Below are positions 12,965-20,445 of a DNA stretch of 64,000 nucleotides, piece after piece. The notes under the pieces are model-generated. The model worked only from the letters and a program-made list of their open reading frames with translations. It made no database searches and was not told where the DNA came from. The DNA is taken from the IMG/VR virus record IMGVR_UViG_3300021138_000017, positions 1 to 64,000 of that record, one strand, 5' to 3'. The first letter of the stretch is position 1. The number at the start of each line of letters is the position of its first letter. This DNA comes from a virus. The position numbers and the translations under genes are program-made.

Positions 12965-13209
12965 ACTACTACTATGAACTAAAAGAAAATGGTACTGTAT
13001 TTGGTGAAGATTTAGGTCGTTATGTTGTCATGCCCGACTGTAGTCCAGCTAACGGCGGAGCTATGAATTATAGCCTACATGATCATTTGCTAAAATACAG
13101 CAGTCGTGTTTGGATTGAAAATGAAAACGGCGTAAGTCGTATTGATAATAGACCAGTAAATACCAAAGAATTTATTTGGATTAAATTAAAGGCCAAATCC
13201 GTCAAATGA
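12961..13209 (+). CDS. small-protein family, divergent member 3 (TTG start)
   Basis: A TTG start overlaps the previous TGA (TTGA). The product is 82 aa (NYYYELKENGTVFG...) and ends EFIWIKLKAKSVK, which fits the terminal Φ-x-LK segment of the family, but the WL..YG turn is not evident. GGTGA seven bases before the TTG may be the ribosome-binding site. Its ATGA junction with the next gene keeps it in the coupled array. Membership is weaker than for its neighbours. Confidence 0.5.
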   Translation: MNYYYELKENGTVFGEDLGRYVVMPDCSPANGGAMNYSLHDHLLKYSSRVWIENENGVSRIDNRPVNTKEFIWIKLKAKSVK

Positions 13210-13442
13210 TAATGCGCTCAGACCCGTCAGCTACATTTAAACAAAATAAATTTCTATTGGCTGAAAACGGCAGTAGTCCTAGTTTAATGATTTTTGACTA
13301 CAAATGGTGGGCAGAGAACGAACGGGAAATATTAAATTGGATGGCGGAGAATTTGCCACGTGGCATAGACCATCATCAAGGTATGTTTGTGTACTTTGAT
13401 ACAAATCAAGAACGATTACATTTTTTACTAAGATGGTCATAA
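13206..13442 (+). CDS. small-protein family, member 4
   Basis: A 78-aa protein with NWMAENLPRGID in place of the WL..YG turn, a FVYFDT strand and the terminal LHFLLRWS. The start overlaps the upstream TGA (ATGA); a second ATG at 13212 is also possible. The next gene starts within its stop (TAATG). The function is unknown. Confidence 0.55.
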   Translation: MIMRSDPSATFKQNKFLLAENGSSPSLMIFDYKWWAENEREILNWMAENLPRGIDHHQGMFVYFDTNQERLHFLLRWS

Positions 13443-13711
13443 TGAGTAAAGATGAATATTATGCCAACACTAGTTCTAGAATAGATACCATTACTAGTAA
13501 CGATACGTGGGTTAAAATTGTTCGAGCTAAAGAAGAATTCAATGCTATACCCGAACATAACAGTTTTGATATCGATGGATTTGGTTCTTGGTTAACAAAT
13601 ACTTACGGGGTAAAATTAAATTATACCCATGACGGTATGATGTCATTAGATAATACTATATTAGATGAAAAAAAGTACCTTGTGTTTTTACTAAAATTTG
13701 GAGAAAAATGA
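13442..13711 (+). CDS. small-protein family, member 5
   Basis: Starting at the ATG at 13442 (TAATG overlap; the in-frame 13433 is less likely) gives 89 aa. It contains GSWLTNTYGVKLNY, very similar to NWLTDTYGPCEPL of the 12707 product, and ends YLVFLLKFGEK. This is direct evidence of paralogy. The next gene overlaps by ATGA. The function is unknown. Confidence 0.65.
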   Translation: MSKDEYYANTSSRIDTITSNDTWVKIVRAKEEFNAIPEHNSFDIDGFGSWLTNTYGVKLNYTHDGMMSLDNTILDEKKYLVFLLKFGEK

Positions 13712-14001
13712 AAGTAGAAATTAAACACAACTTAATTATCTTTGATGACCCACGAGAATGGGAGTCAATTAGTTTTGAAATAGTACGTGAGTATGGTGCT
13801 AGTATGCTTATATCTTGGAAATGTCGGCGAGAGTTAGGATTCTCAGTAAGACGCCATAAAGGACTCAAACCATATAATGGCGAAGATGACGGGCTGATTT
13901 TGCCTGGCAGATTTTACTATTCAGAACAAATACACTTAGATTTTTTCAACGAAGCCGCTCAAAGCTGGTTTGTATTAAAATACATAAAAGCGGAAGGTTG
14001 A
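13708..14001 (+). CDS. small-protein family, member 6
   Basis: A 97-aa protein (MKVEIKHNLIIFDDPREWES...) with a longer, Arg-rich middle (WKCRRELGFSVRRHKG) and the terminal AQSWFVLKYIKAEG, which matches the SWFKLKYGEPN end of the 12707 product. Its TGA (13999-14001) lies inside the -35 hexamer of the promoter for the next gene. The function is unknown. Confidence 0.6.
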   Translation: MKVEIKHNLIIFDDPREWESISFEIVREYGASMLISWKCRRELGFSVRRHKGLKPYNGEDDGLILPGRFYYSEQIHLDFFNEAAQSWFVLKYIKAEG

Positions 14002-14026
14002 CTTTTTATTGTTTTGGTGCTATAAT
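13998..14026 (+). promoter_or_regulatory. sigma70-like promoter, leaderless geometry
   Basis: TTGACT at 13998-14003, a 17-bp spacer and TATAAT at 14021-14026. Six bases (AGTATT) then separate it from the ATG at 14033. Confidence 0.88.
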
Positions 14027-14032
14027 AGTATT

Positions 14033-14299
14033 ATGAAATATAAAATTACCAAATTAGATCGTAGGCACAATGGATTTGGATCTTTTAAGTATTCCATTAG
14101 TCCTATTTCATACTCTAATCGAGTAGACGACTTAATTGAACTTAGAAATTGGTGCTGGATGACTTATGGTCCAGGAACAGAGTTAAAATATTTTTCAGTG
14201 GGAAATACATGGGCTTGGAATACAGAATTTAATCATTTAAAAATCTATCTAAGATCAGACGAAGAAATGGTAGTTTTTAAACTTAAATACTATGGTTGA
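14033..14299 (+). CDS. small-protein family, member 7, leaderless mRNA
   Basis: The start is set at the ATG at 14033, six bases beyond TATAAT; an in-frame ATG at 14009 lies inside the promoter and cannot be transcribed from it. The 88-aa product contains NWCWMTYGPGTELKY, matching the WLTDTYGP turn of the 12707 product, and ends MVVFKLKYYG. It thus carries both family signatures. Its stop again overlaps the -35 box of the next promoter. Confidence 0.65.
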   Translation: MKYKITKLDRRHNGFGSFKYSISPISYSNRVDDLIELRNWCWMTYGPGTELKYFSVGNTWAWNTEFNHLKIYLRSDEEMVVFKLKYYG

Positions 14300-14324
14300 C
14301 TTTTTATTCAATAGACACTATAAT
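14296..14324 (+). promoter_or_regulatory. sigma70-like promoter of the VWA gene
   Basis: TTGACT at 14296-14301 (overlapping the upstream TGA), 17-bp spacer, TATAAT at 14319-14324. The gene it drives has a normal leader with AAGGAAGA. Confidence 0.88.
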
Positions 14325-14353
14325 AGTAGTATAGTTAATAACAAGGAAGAATT

Positions 14354-15628
14354 ATGACCGCTAAAGGCACAACAGCAGATACTAAAGATTCTAGCAAATT
14401 CAAAGACTTACTGGGTCCTACAGATCCTAAACTAGACGCACAAGTACGTGAAAAACTTATTACTGCCAGAGTAGGCTTACTGCTACGTGCTAGTTTTTTT
14501 GGTAATTTGGCCACTCGTTTAACACTTGTAAATGCCGATGAGTGGTGTGGTACAGCGGCAACAGATGGACGTAGATTTTATTATAACAGTCGTTTTATTG
14601 ATATGCTACGCCCAAAAGAAATTGAATTTTTGTTTGGACATGAAGTTCTACATTGTGTGTACGATCATATGGGCAGGAGACAAGATAGAAATCCTAAACT
14701 TTGGAACATTGCCGATGACTATTGTGTAAATGCTGATTTAATCAAACACCGTGTAGGTGAGAAAATTACCACAGTGCCTTGTTTATATGATCCAAAATAT
14801 GAAAATATGTGCGCCGAAGAAGTATACGACATACTTTATGAAAACGCTGAAAAAATTGACATCAACGATTTGATTGAAAAATTATTAGATGATCACTTAG
14901 ACGACGGAGGTGGCGACGGCAGTGACGAAGATGAAGGCAGTGGTCGTCCTAAACTAAGCCAAGCAGAAAAAGACGCTATACGTGATGAAATTAAAGAAGC
15001 AGTACTAGCGGCTGCCGCGGCTTCAGACAATGCTGGTAATATACCCGCTGGCATTAAACGTCTTATTCAAGATATGACCGCTCCTAAAATGAATTGGCGC
15101 GAGCTATTACGTATGCAACTTGAATCAACTATTAAATCTGATTTCACTTGGATGAGATCAAGTCGCAGAAGTTGGCATATGGACGCAATTATGCCAGGCT
15201 TGAAACCCGAAGAAATGATTGATATTGCTATTGCCATAGACACATCTGGATCTATCGACGGTGACATGCTTAAAGATTTCTTAAGCGAGATACAAGGTAT
15301 TATGGAACAATTTGCCGCTTATAAAATACACTTGTTTACATTTGATACCAATGTACATAATCCACGGCAATATGACAGCGAGAATTTAGACAGTATCGCT
15401 GATTATGAACCTCAAGGTGGCGGCGGAACTGATTTTACTGCTATATACAGCTACTTAAAAGAAGAACAAATTGAACCTAAGCGTCTAGTAGTACTAACGG
15501 ACGGATATCCTTATGGTAGTTGGGGCGACGAACACTACTGTGATACAGTTTGGATAATACATGGCAGTAGCACTATAGTACCACCTTGGGGACAATATGC
15601 GTACTATGAAGAAGAAGTAACTCACTAA
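14354..15628 (+). CDS. VWA-domain protein with HEVLH zinc-peptidase-like motif
   Basis: The 424-aa protein has an N-terminal metallopeptidase-like region with HEVLHCVYDH (HExxH at residues 96-100), an acidic Asp/Gly-rich linker (about 179-196) and a C-terminal von Willebrand A domain with MIDAS motif IDTSGSIDG (about 295-303) and LTDGYP. This arrangement is typical of VWA-containing predicted metallopeptidases that pair with MoxR ATPases, such as the 10500 product. Together they probably form a remodelling or maturation machine. AAGGAAGA precedes the ATG. Whether the HExxH site is catalytic is unknown. Confidence 0.85.
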   Translation: MTAKGTTADTKDSSKFKDLLGPTDPKLDAQVREKLITARVGLLLRASFFGNLATRLTLVNADEWCGTAATDGRRFYYNSRFIDMLRPKEIEFLFGHEVLHCVYDHMGRRQDRNPKLWNIADDYCVNADLIKHRVGEKITTVPCLYDPKYENMCAEEVYDILYENAEKIDINDLIEKLLDDHLDDGGGDGSDEDEGSGRPKLSQAEKDAIRDEIKEAVLAAAAASDNAGNIPAGIKRLIQDMTAPKMNWRELLRMQLESTIKSDFTWMRSSRRSWHMDAIMPGLKPEEMIDIAIAIDTSGSIDGDMLKDFLSEIQGIMEQFAAYKIHLFTFDTNVHNPRQYDSENLDSIADYEPQGGGGTDFTAIYSYLKEEQIEPKRLVVLTDGYPYGSWGDEHYCDTVWIIHGSSTIVPPWGQYAYYEEEVTH

Positions 15629-15636
15629 AGGATTAT

Positions 15637-15798
15637 ATGGACAAATTTAGATTGTGGTATTTTAAAAATCGCACCGAAATTACTTGGTTTCTGATGGGTT
15701 GGTTAACACTATCTGGGCTAGAAGATTTAAGTAATGGCAATTACGTTGGAGCTACAATGTCCTTAGTTTTAGCTTACATTAACTATAAACTCAAATAA
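15637..15798 (+). CDS. small membrane protein, 53 aa
   Basis: The frame encodes a basic N-terminus (MDKFRLWYFKNRTEIT), then a hydrophobic helix (WFLMGWLTLSGL), a short polar turn and a second helix (YVGATMSLVLAYINYKL), consistent with a two-pass membrane protein. AAAGGA lies before the start, 8 nt after the VWA gene. A terminator follows. Similar tiny membrane proteins occur in T4-like phages without known roles. Confidence 0.6.
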   Translation: MDKFRLWYFKNRTEITWFLMGWLTLSGLEDLSNGNYVGATMSLVLAYINYKLK

Positions 15799-15815
15799 TC
15801 TAAATTAATTTAACC

Positions 15816-15845
15816 AAAATGCCCCGTAAAAGGGGCATTTTATTT
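15816..15845 (+). terminator. Rho-independent terminator
   Basis: AAAATGCCCC (15816-15825) pairs with GGGGCATTTT (15832-15841), followed by a T-rich tail. It closes the MoxR-VWA region. Confidence 0.9.
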
Positions 15846-15864
15846 TATCGTAATATAAAATTCA

Positions 15865-15872
15865 GTTAAATA
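15865..15872 (+). promoter_or_regulatory. late-type promoter GTTAAATA
   Basis: The octamer ends 5 nt before the ATG at 15878, which is the leaderless late geometry. Confidence 0.55.
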
Positions 15873-15877
15873 TTATT

Positions 15878-16135
15878 ATGGAAAACATTACTCAAATCAC
15901 TTTATCGGATCTTGAAGCTTTAAGAGCTATCGTAGATCTCGCGGCATCTCGCGGAGCATTTCGCGGTGCCGAATTAACACAAGTTGGTGTTGTTTATGAC
16001 AAACTCACAACTTTTCTAAAAGCCGTAGTGGAGCAAGCACAAGCTGAAGCAAGTGCTACAGGCACTGTAGCTGATGGAGAAACTGATACAACTGATACAG
16101 TTAGTACGCCAATTGATTCAGCACAAGGAGGCTAA
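15878..16135 (+). CDS. conserved-type T4-like phage protein, 85 aa
   Basis: The protein starts with a helical domain (ITQITLSDLEALRAIVDLAA, then SRGAFRGAELTQVGVVYDKL) of a type I recognise from T4-like cyanophages and relatives, and ends in a Thr/Asp-rich tail. The mRNA is predicted leaderless from GTTAAATA. The next gene follows with a strong AAGGAGG site. The function is not established. Confidence 0.65.
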   Translation: MENITQITLSDLEALRAIVDLAASRGAFRGAELTQVGVVYDKLTTFLKAVVEQAQAEASATGTVADGETDTTDTVSTPIDSAQGG

Positions 16136-16136
16136 C

Positions 16137-16892
16137 ATGGCACAACAAATTAAACACGTAGGAAAAATAGGCGATAGAAAAATATTGGTACTATTTAGAG
16201 AAGTTCCGGGCGATACTCATATGTGCCTTGTTGTATATCCAGAAGTACTTAATGCGTCATGGCAAGATGCTATTCAGCGTGTGGTAGAAAGCGATATTGG
16301 ACAACAAGCTAATCAGTTAGCCGATGCTTTACATCGTTCCTTACTGCCAGATGGAAGACCAATACTTGAAACATTACATCAAGAACGTATGATTAAAAAA
16401 GTTCGTTGTGCTGATGTAATTATGACTCCAACTACTAATGCTAACATTCGTTTAGATGAACTTAATAAATTAATTAACGAAATGAATCAAGGCGAAGAAG
16501 CACGTAAGAAAATGGAAGAAAATGATGCCGCTCGCGGTATGGTTGATCCACAAGTTAAACGTGCTGCCGAGGCAAAATACAGAGAAGAACAATTGGCTAG
16601 ACAACAAGAATCTGAAAGTCGTTTTCAAATTCCCGATACACTTACAGCACCTACAGATGGTGTACTAAGCGATCGTGCTATTGCTGCCAATATGTTAGCA
16701 CAGGCAAAGCGTATGGAACAAGAAGCAAATTCCATGATAGCCGAAGCAGCTCGTATGAAGAAAGATGCTGAGCGTATGGTACCAGGTGTTAATCCATCAG
16801 AAGCTACATGGACCCCTCCTGTAGCGGAAGCTCCGAAGCGTCGTGGTCGTCCATCTAAAGCAACTGCCGCGGTGAACGATGCTGCCAATTGA
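16137..16892 (+). CDS. T4-like phage protein with C-terminal AT-hook-like motif
   Basis: The ATG at 16137 follows AAGGAGG at ideal spacing. The 251-aa product has an N-terminal globular region (GDRKILVLFREVPGDTHMCLVV), a conserved helical stretch RLDELNKLINEMNQGEEARKK, a long charged coiled-coil-like region (LAQAKRMEQEANSMIAEA) and the basic KRRGRPSKA near the end, an AT-hook core (RGRP). AT-hooks bind the minor groove of AT-rich DNA. The body resembles a conserved uncharacterised protein of marine T4-like phages. DNA binding is inferred. Confidence 0.65.
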   Translation: MAQQIKHVGKIGDRKILVLFREVPGDTHMCLVVYPEVLNASWQDAIQRVVESDIGQQANQLADALHRSLLPDGRPILETLHQERMIKKVRCADVIMTPTTNANIRLDELNKLINEMNQGEEARKKMEENDAARGMVDPQVKRAAEAKYREEQLARQQESESRFQIPDTLTAPTDGVLSDRAIAANMLAQAKRMEQEANSMIAEAARMKKDAERMVPGVNPSEATWTPPVAEAPKRRGRPSKATAAVNDAAN

Positions 16893-17181
16893 TGATGTAT
16901 TAGAACAGTGGGAGATTATTGTTTCGGAAGTAAACAAAACAGATGTCCCACTAGAATGTATTAAAAAAATTATTTTTAAATTAGACGATAAAAAACAACG
17001 TACTGTAAACTTACATACATTGGCAAAACAGGGTTTATCAATAGAAGACATTGAAGAAATTATTTCAAGAATGTTTGCCGAGTTAGAAGACAGAATTCGT
17101 GATGTAGATTTTATTGTTGATATTAAAAGTGTAGCGGCATTAGTTCAGCCGGAAACTGATAGACTGTTAGGAAATCTTTGA
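16879..17181 (+). CDS. phage protein, 100 aa, unknown function
   Basis: A helical acidic protein (MLPIDDVLEQWEIIVSEV...) with GLSIEDIEEIISRMFAELEDRI in the middle. It overlaps the upstream gene by 14 nt and the TTG of thyX by 4 nt, so it belongs to the same operon. It resembles a small conserved protein of T4-like phages by size and position only. The function is unknown. Confidence 0.6.
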   Translation: MLPIDDVLEQWEIIVSEVNKTDVPLECIKKIIFKLDDKKQRTVNLHTLAKQGLSIEDIEEIISRMFAELEDRIRDVDFIVDIKSVAALVQPETDRLLGNL

Positions 17182-17846
17182 AAGTATCATTAGTATCATC
17201 AAGTCAACCTAGTAAAGAATTAGCGGACCAAGGTATTGTAAATGCCCAAGAGTTAGTGGCGTATTGTGCTAGAGTAAGTAATCCCTCAAATCAGTTCAAT
17301 ACAGAAACCAGCGAAAAATTAATAAGATATCTTGTTAAACATCAACACTGGAGCCCGTTAGAAACTGTTAATGCCTGTTTAGAAATAGAAACTACTCGTG
17401 ATATCGCAAGACAAATACTTAGACATAGAAGTTTCAGCTTTCAAGAATTTTCTCAACGATACGCAGACCCTACTCGCGACCTTAAATTTACCACAAGAGA
17501 AGCCAGACTTCAAGATACCAAAAACAGACAGAACAGCGTCGAAGTTGATGATCAACTATTACAAAATGATTGGTATCGAGCTCAACAACGAGCCATCTAT
17601 GCCGCTCAAAGAGAATATGAGTGGGCTATTAATCAGGGCATAGCCAAAGAACAAGCTCGTGCTGTACTGCCCGAAGGTCTTATTGAAAGTAGGATATACA
17701 TGAATGGCACTTTGCGTTCATGGTTGCACTATGTTGAATTACGCAGTGGTCCAGAAACACAAAAAGAACACAGAGAAATTGCCATAGCCTGTGCTGGTGT
17801 ATTAGAATCAATCTTTCCAATGGCTTCGGAATTTGTTGTAAAATAA
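17178..17846 (+). CDS. thyX: flavin-dependent thymidylate synthase ThyX
   Basis: The 222-aa protein carries the ThyX signature RHRSFSFQEFSQRY (residues 82-95; consensus RHRxxSxNxxSxRY-like). The N-terminal CARVSNP and the C-terminal LRSGPETQKEHREIAIAC are also typical. ThyX makes dTMP from dUMP with FAD, NADPH and methylenetetrahydrofolate, boosting thymidine supply for this AT-rich genome. Translation begins at TTG (17178) overlapping the upstream TGA. Length is normal. Confident. Confidence 0.95.
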   Translation: MKVSLVSSSQPSKELADQGIVNAQELVAYCARVSNPSNQFNTETSEKLIRYLVKHQHWSPLETVNACLEIETTRDIARQILRHRSFSFQEFSQRYADPTRDLKFTTREARLQDTKNRQNSVEVDDQLLQNDWYRAQQRAIYAAQREYEWAINQGIAKEQARAVLPEGLIESRIYMNGTLRSWLHYVELRSGPETQKEHREIAIACAGVLESIFPMASEFVVK

Positions 17847-17864
17847 CAATTTATCTGCTATAAT
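17836..17864 (+). promoter_or_regulatory. sigma70-like promoter, leaderless geometry
   Basis: TTGTAA (17836-17841), 17-bp spacer, TATAAT (17859-17864), then AGTAGT and the ATG at 17871. The -35 lies within the end of thyX. Confidence 0.7.
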
Positions 17865-17870
17865 AGTAGT

Positions 17871-18116
17871 ATGCGTACTATTAATTTCCACAGTTTTACT
17901 ATGTCAGATGTAGAAGATCCTGAACTATATGCCGCGGTACCTTTAAGTAAATTTATGGATACTGATTTAGGTAAATGGATCAAAGCTAACTGCTTAGATC
18001 CTAGATATAGTGTTCGTCCTGATGTAAATTCCTATGGATATCGTGTGATTGTGTATGGCGAGGTTGAAGATATCTCTGCTACAGAATTTTATTTAAAGTT
18101 TCATAATGTTCAATAA
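17871..18116 (+). CDS. small-protein family-like, leaderless mRNA, 81 aa
   Basis: The ATG follows TATAAT by six bases, as for the 10255 and 14033 genes. The product (MRTINFHSFTMSDVEDPELY...) contains GKWIKANCLDPRY and ends ATEFYLKFHNVQ, which fits the terminal F-x-LK pattern of the array near 12.7-14.3 kb but lacks the YG turn, so it is a probable distant member. The next gene begins within its last codons. Confidence 0.55.
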   Translation: MRTINFHSFTMSDVEDPELYAAVPLSKFMDTDLGKWIKANCLDPRYSVRPDVNSYGYRVIVYGEVEDISATEFYLKFHNVQ

Positions 18117-18327
18117 ACCCTTAGACTTTTATTTAAAATGGTCAGCTAGTTTTGTAGCGTTACTACACGTTTATTTGGTAGCACACGACGTAACTCCATA
18201 TTATAAATTTTCCGGATTAACTGCCGCAATACTATGGGTATGGATCAGCATTTTATGGCGAGAACCCAGTTTAATATTATTAAATTTAATAATGATTGGC
18301 ATTTATATTAAAGGCTTACTGTTTTGA
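18106..18327 (+). CDS. small multi-pass membrane protein, 73 aa
   Basis: Hydrophobic segments at about residues 12-27 (ASFVALLHVYLVA), 37-50 (GLTAAILWVWISILW) and 54-73 (LILLNLIMIGIYIKGLLF) suggest two or three membrane helices. It overlaps the upstream gene by 11 nt and the TTG start of the epimerase gene by 4 nt (TTGA). The function is unknown. Confidence 0.6.
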   Translation: MFNKPLDFYLKWSASFVALLHVYLVAHDVTPYYKFSGLTAAILWVWISILWREPSLILLNLIMIGIYIKGLLF

Positions 18328-19277
18328 AAATATTAGTTACTGGTGGATTAGGTTTCATAGGACACAATGTTGTTCGTGAGCTTGAAAATTTAAATCATAA
18401 TGTGTCTATAATAGATAACAAAACAGACTACGGGTTTATATCAAAGCAGGAATTAGATTACATAATGTTTGAACGCTTTTGTAGAATAAAAACCCGTGAT
18501 ATAAATTACAATGACATAGAAAAATTACACGTTGATTATATGTTTAAAAATGTTGACGTAGTTGTACATTTAGCCAGCTTTCCCAGACAAAGTATAGTCA
18601 ATCAAAATCCTATGGCAGGTAGTAGAGTAATGAGTGAAGGGCTATTACGGTTGTTAGAATTATCTGTAAAAAATAATGTTAAAAAGTTTGTGTATGTTAG
18701 TAGCAGTATGGTATATGGTAATTTCATCTCTACTGAAATAGATGGTATTAATGAAGACACCGATTGTTATCCTATCGGACCATATGCTATTATGAAATTA
18801 ACAGGAGAATGGTTAGTTAAAGATTACACACGTAGATTTGGCATTACTCACACAATTATACGTCCAAGTGCTGTGTATGGTCCGTATGATATCGAAAATA
18901 GAGTTGTAAGTAAATTCTTAAGTAATGCTATGCGAGGAAACGAACTTGTTGTTAAAGGTATCAATGATGAACTTGATTTTACATTTGTAGATGATGCAGC
19001 TATGGGTATTGCTTTAGCTGCCACAAGCAATAATACTGACAATACCATATACAACATTACAAAATGTCAAAGTCGAACACTTCTAGAAGCCGCAGAATTA
19101 GCAATTAAAATAGCAGGCAAAGGTTCAATACGTGTAGAATCAAGGGACGATAATTTTCCTCGTCGAGGGCAATTAAATATTGTTCGTGCCAGGAAGGATT
19201 TTGGATATCATCCTACTGTAACAATAGAGGAAGGATTTCAAACATACTATGACTGGCTTAAGAAAATCAATCACTGA
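18324..19277 (+). CDS. NAD-dependent epimerase/dehydratase (extended SDR)
   Basis: The 317-aa protein begins KILVTGGLGFIGHNVV with the Rossmann GxxGxxG (residues 7-13). It has VVHLASFPRQS, a VYVSSSMVYG strand and the catalytic YxxxK (Tyr154, Lys158), as in UDP-sugar epimerases and dehydratases such as GalE and RmlB. It would act on a nucleotide sugar feeding the glycosyltransferases encoded nearby. TTG start with TTGA overlap. Its end overlaps the next gene by 29 nt. The exact sugar is unknown. Confidence 0.88.
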   Translation: MKILVTGGLGFIGHNVVRELENLNHNVSIIDNKTDYGFISKQELDYIMFERFCRIKTRDINYNDIEKLHVDYMFKNVDVVVHLASFPRQSIVNQNPMAGSRVMSEGLLRLLELSVKNNVKKFVYVSSSMVYGNFISTEIDGINEDTDCYPIGPYAIMKLTGEWLVKDYTRRFGITHTIIRPSAVYGPYDIENRVVSKFLSNAMRGNELVVKGINDELDFTFVDDAAMGIALAATSNNTDNTIYNITKCQSRTLLEAAELAIKIAGKGSIRVESRDDNFPRRGQLNIVRARKDFGYHPTVTIEEGFQTYYDWLKKINH

Positions 19278-20445
19278 TAAAATACATTATATTCCAACAG
19301 AGGAAGTAGAAAAAATAGTATGGAATGGCGATAGTGTTGAATATGATACAGCATTGTATGAATTAGGAAAAAACTACGATGAATTTATTGTTTTAAATCC
19401 AGCATTTTCCTTTTTGACACTAAAAGAAGAATTGCCTATCACTGCAGTAGTGGATAGTTGTATTACTTGGAAATATCAGGATTCATGGGTAGGAAAATAT
19501 TTTACAAAAAACTGGATCAACGAAAAACAATACCACGAAGTAAATCTAAATCTTATATGTAAAAAAAATGCCGCTTTTAAAAATATAAAGTTTAATGACA
19601 TTGCTGTTACTGATTTATATAATTTAAAATATCAAATGGTGTGGTACTTAGACAACAAATTTACAGAAGAAAAAATTTGGGTATACAAGTGCTATTTAGA
19701 AAATATAGAAACAAAAGGAACTAAATACATGGGATCCATAAGTCCTATAGACAGGTCAGCAAAAACCCCGGATGTTGTTTTTATCAGTTACAATGAAGTA
19801 AACGCCGAAGAGAATTGGCTACGTGTTTTAACTAAAGCACCCAATGCTAAACGTGTAAATGGTATCAAAGGTATTGTAAATGCCCATAAACAAGCTGCTG
19901 AACTATCTTCTACAGATATGTTTTATGTTGTCGATGGAGATGCTTACTTAACCGATGACTTCAATTTTGATTTTCAACCTGATATATTTAATAGAGAATG
20001 TGTTTATGTTTGGACTAGTCAAAATCCCATTAACAATTTAACCTATGGGTACGGCGGGGTAAAACTATTACCAAAAGATTTAGTACTTAAAGTAAACCAG
20101 TCTACAATAGACATGACTACAAATATAAGTCGCAAGTTTAAAATTTTTAATCAAGTAAGTAACATTACTAGATTTAACACAGATGAATTTAACACATTTC
20201 GTAGTGCGTTTAGAGAGTGTGCTAAGTTATCTTCTAGAATATTTTTACAAGAAGACTATTTAAAAAATAAAGAAAGATTAACAGTTTGGTGTACAGAAGG
20301 TTTTGATAAACCCTATGGTGAATGGGCTATCAAAGGAGCTTTAGCTGGCAAAAAATACGGTGAAGAAAATATCAATAATCCCGACAGTATTAGACTAATT
20401 AATAGTTTAGAATTTATAAAATTAAAATTTGAAGAGTTAATGTGA
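19249..20445 (+). CDS. glycosyltransferase-like protein
   Basis: The 398-aa protein has an N-terminal region of unknown type and, from about residue 175, a GT-A-like domain: DVVFISYNEVNAEENWLRVL, KRVNGIKGIVNAHKQAAE and MFYVVDGDAYLTDDF, where DGD probably binds metal and nucleotide. The 34259 product shares this whole block (VIYLSYDEPNKEENW, RVDGVKG, FILIDGDN), so the two are paralogues placed at both ends of the enzyme cluster. Donor and acceptor are unknown. Confidence 0.65.
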   Translation: MTGLRKSITDKIHYIPTEEVEKIVWNGDSVEYDTALYELGKNYDEFIVLNPAFSFLTLKEELPITAVVDSCITWKYQDSWVGKYFTKNWINEKQYHEVNLNLICKKNAAFKNIKFNDIAVTDLYNLKYQMVWYLDNKFTEEKIWVYKCYLENIETKGTKYMGSISPIDRSAKTPDVVFISYNEVNAEENWLRVLTKAPNAKRVNGIKGIVNAHKQAAELSSTDMFYVVDGDAYLTDDFNFDFQPDIFNRECVYVWTSQNPINNLTYGYGGVKLLPKDLVLKVNQSTIDMTTNISRKFKIFNQVSNITRFNTDEFNTFRSAFRECAKLSSRIFLQEDYLKNKERLTVWCTEGFDKPYGEWAIKGALAGKKYGEENINNPDSIRLINSLEFIKLKFEELM

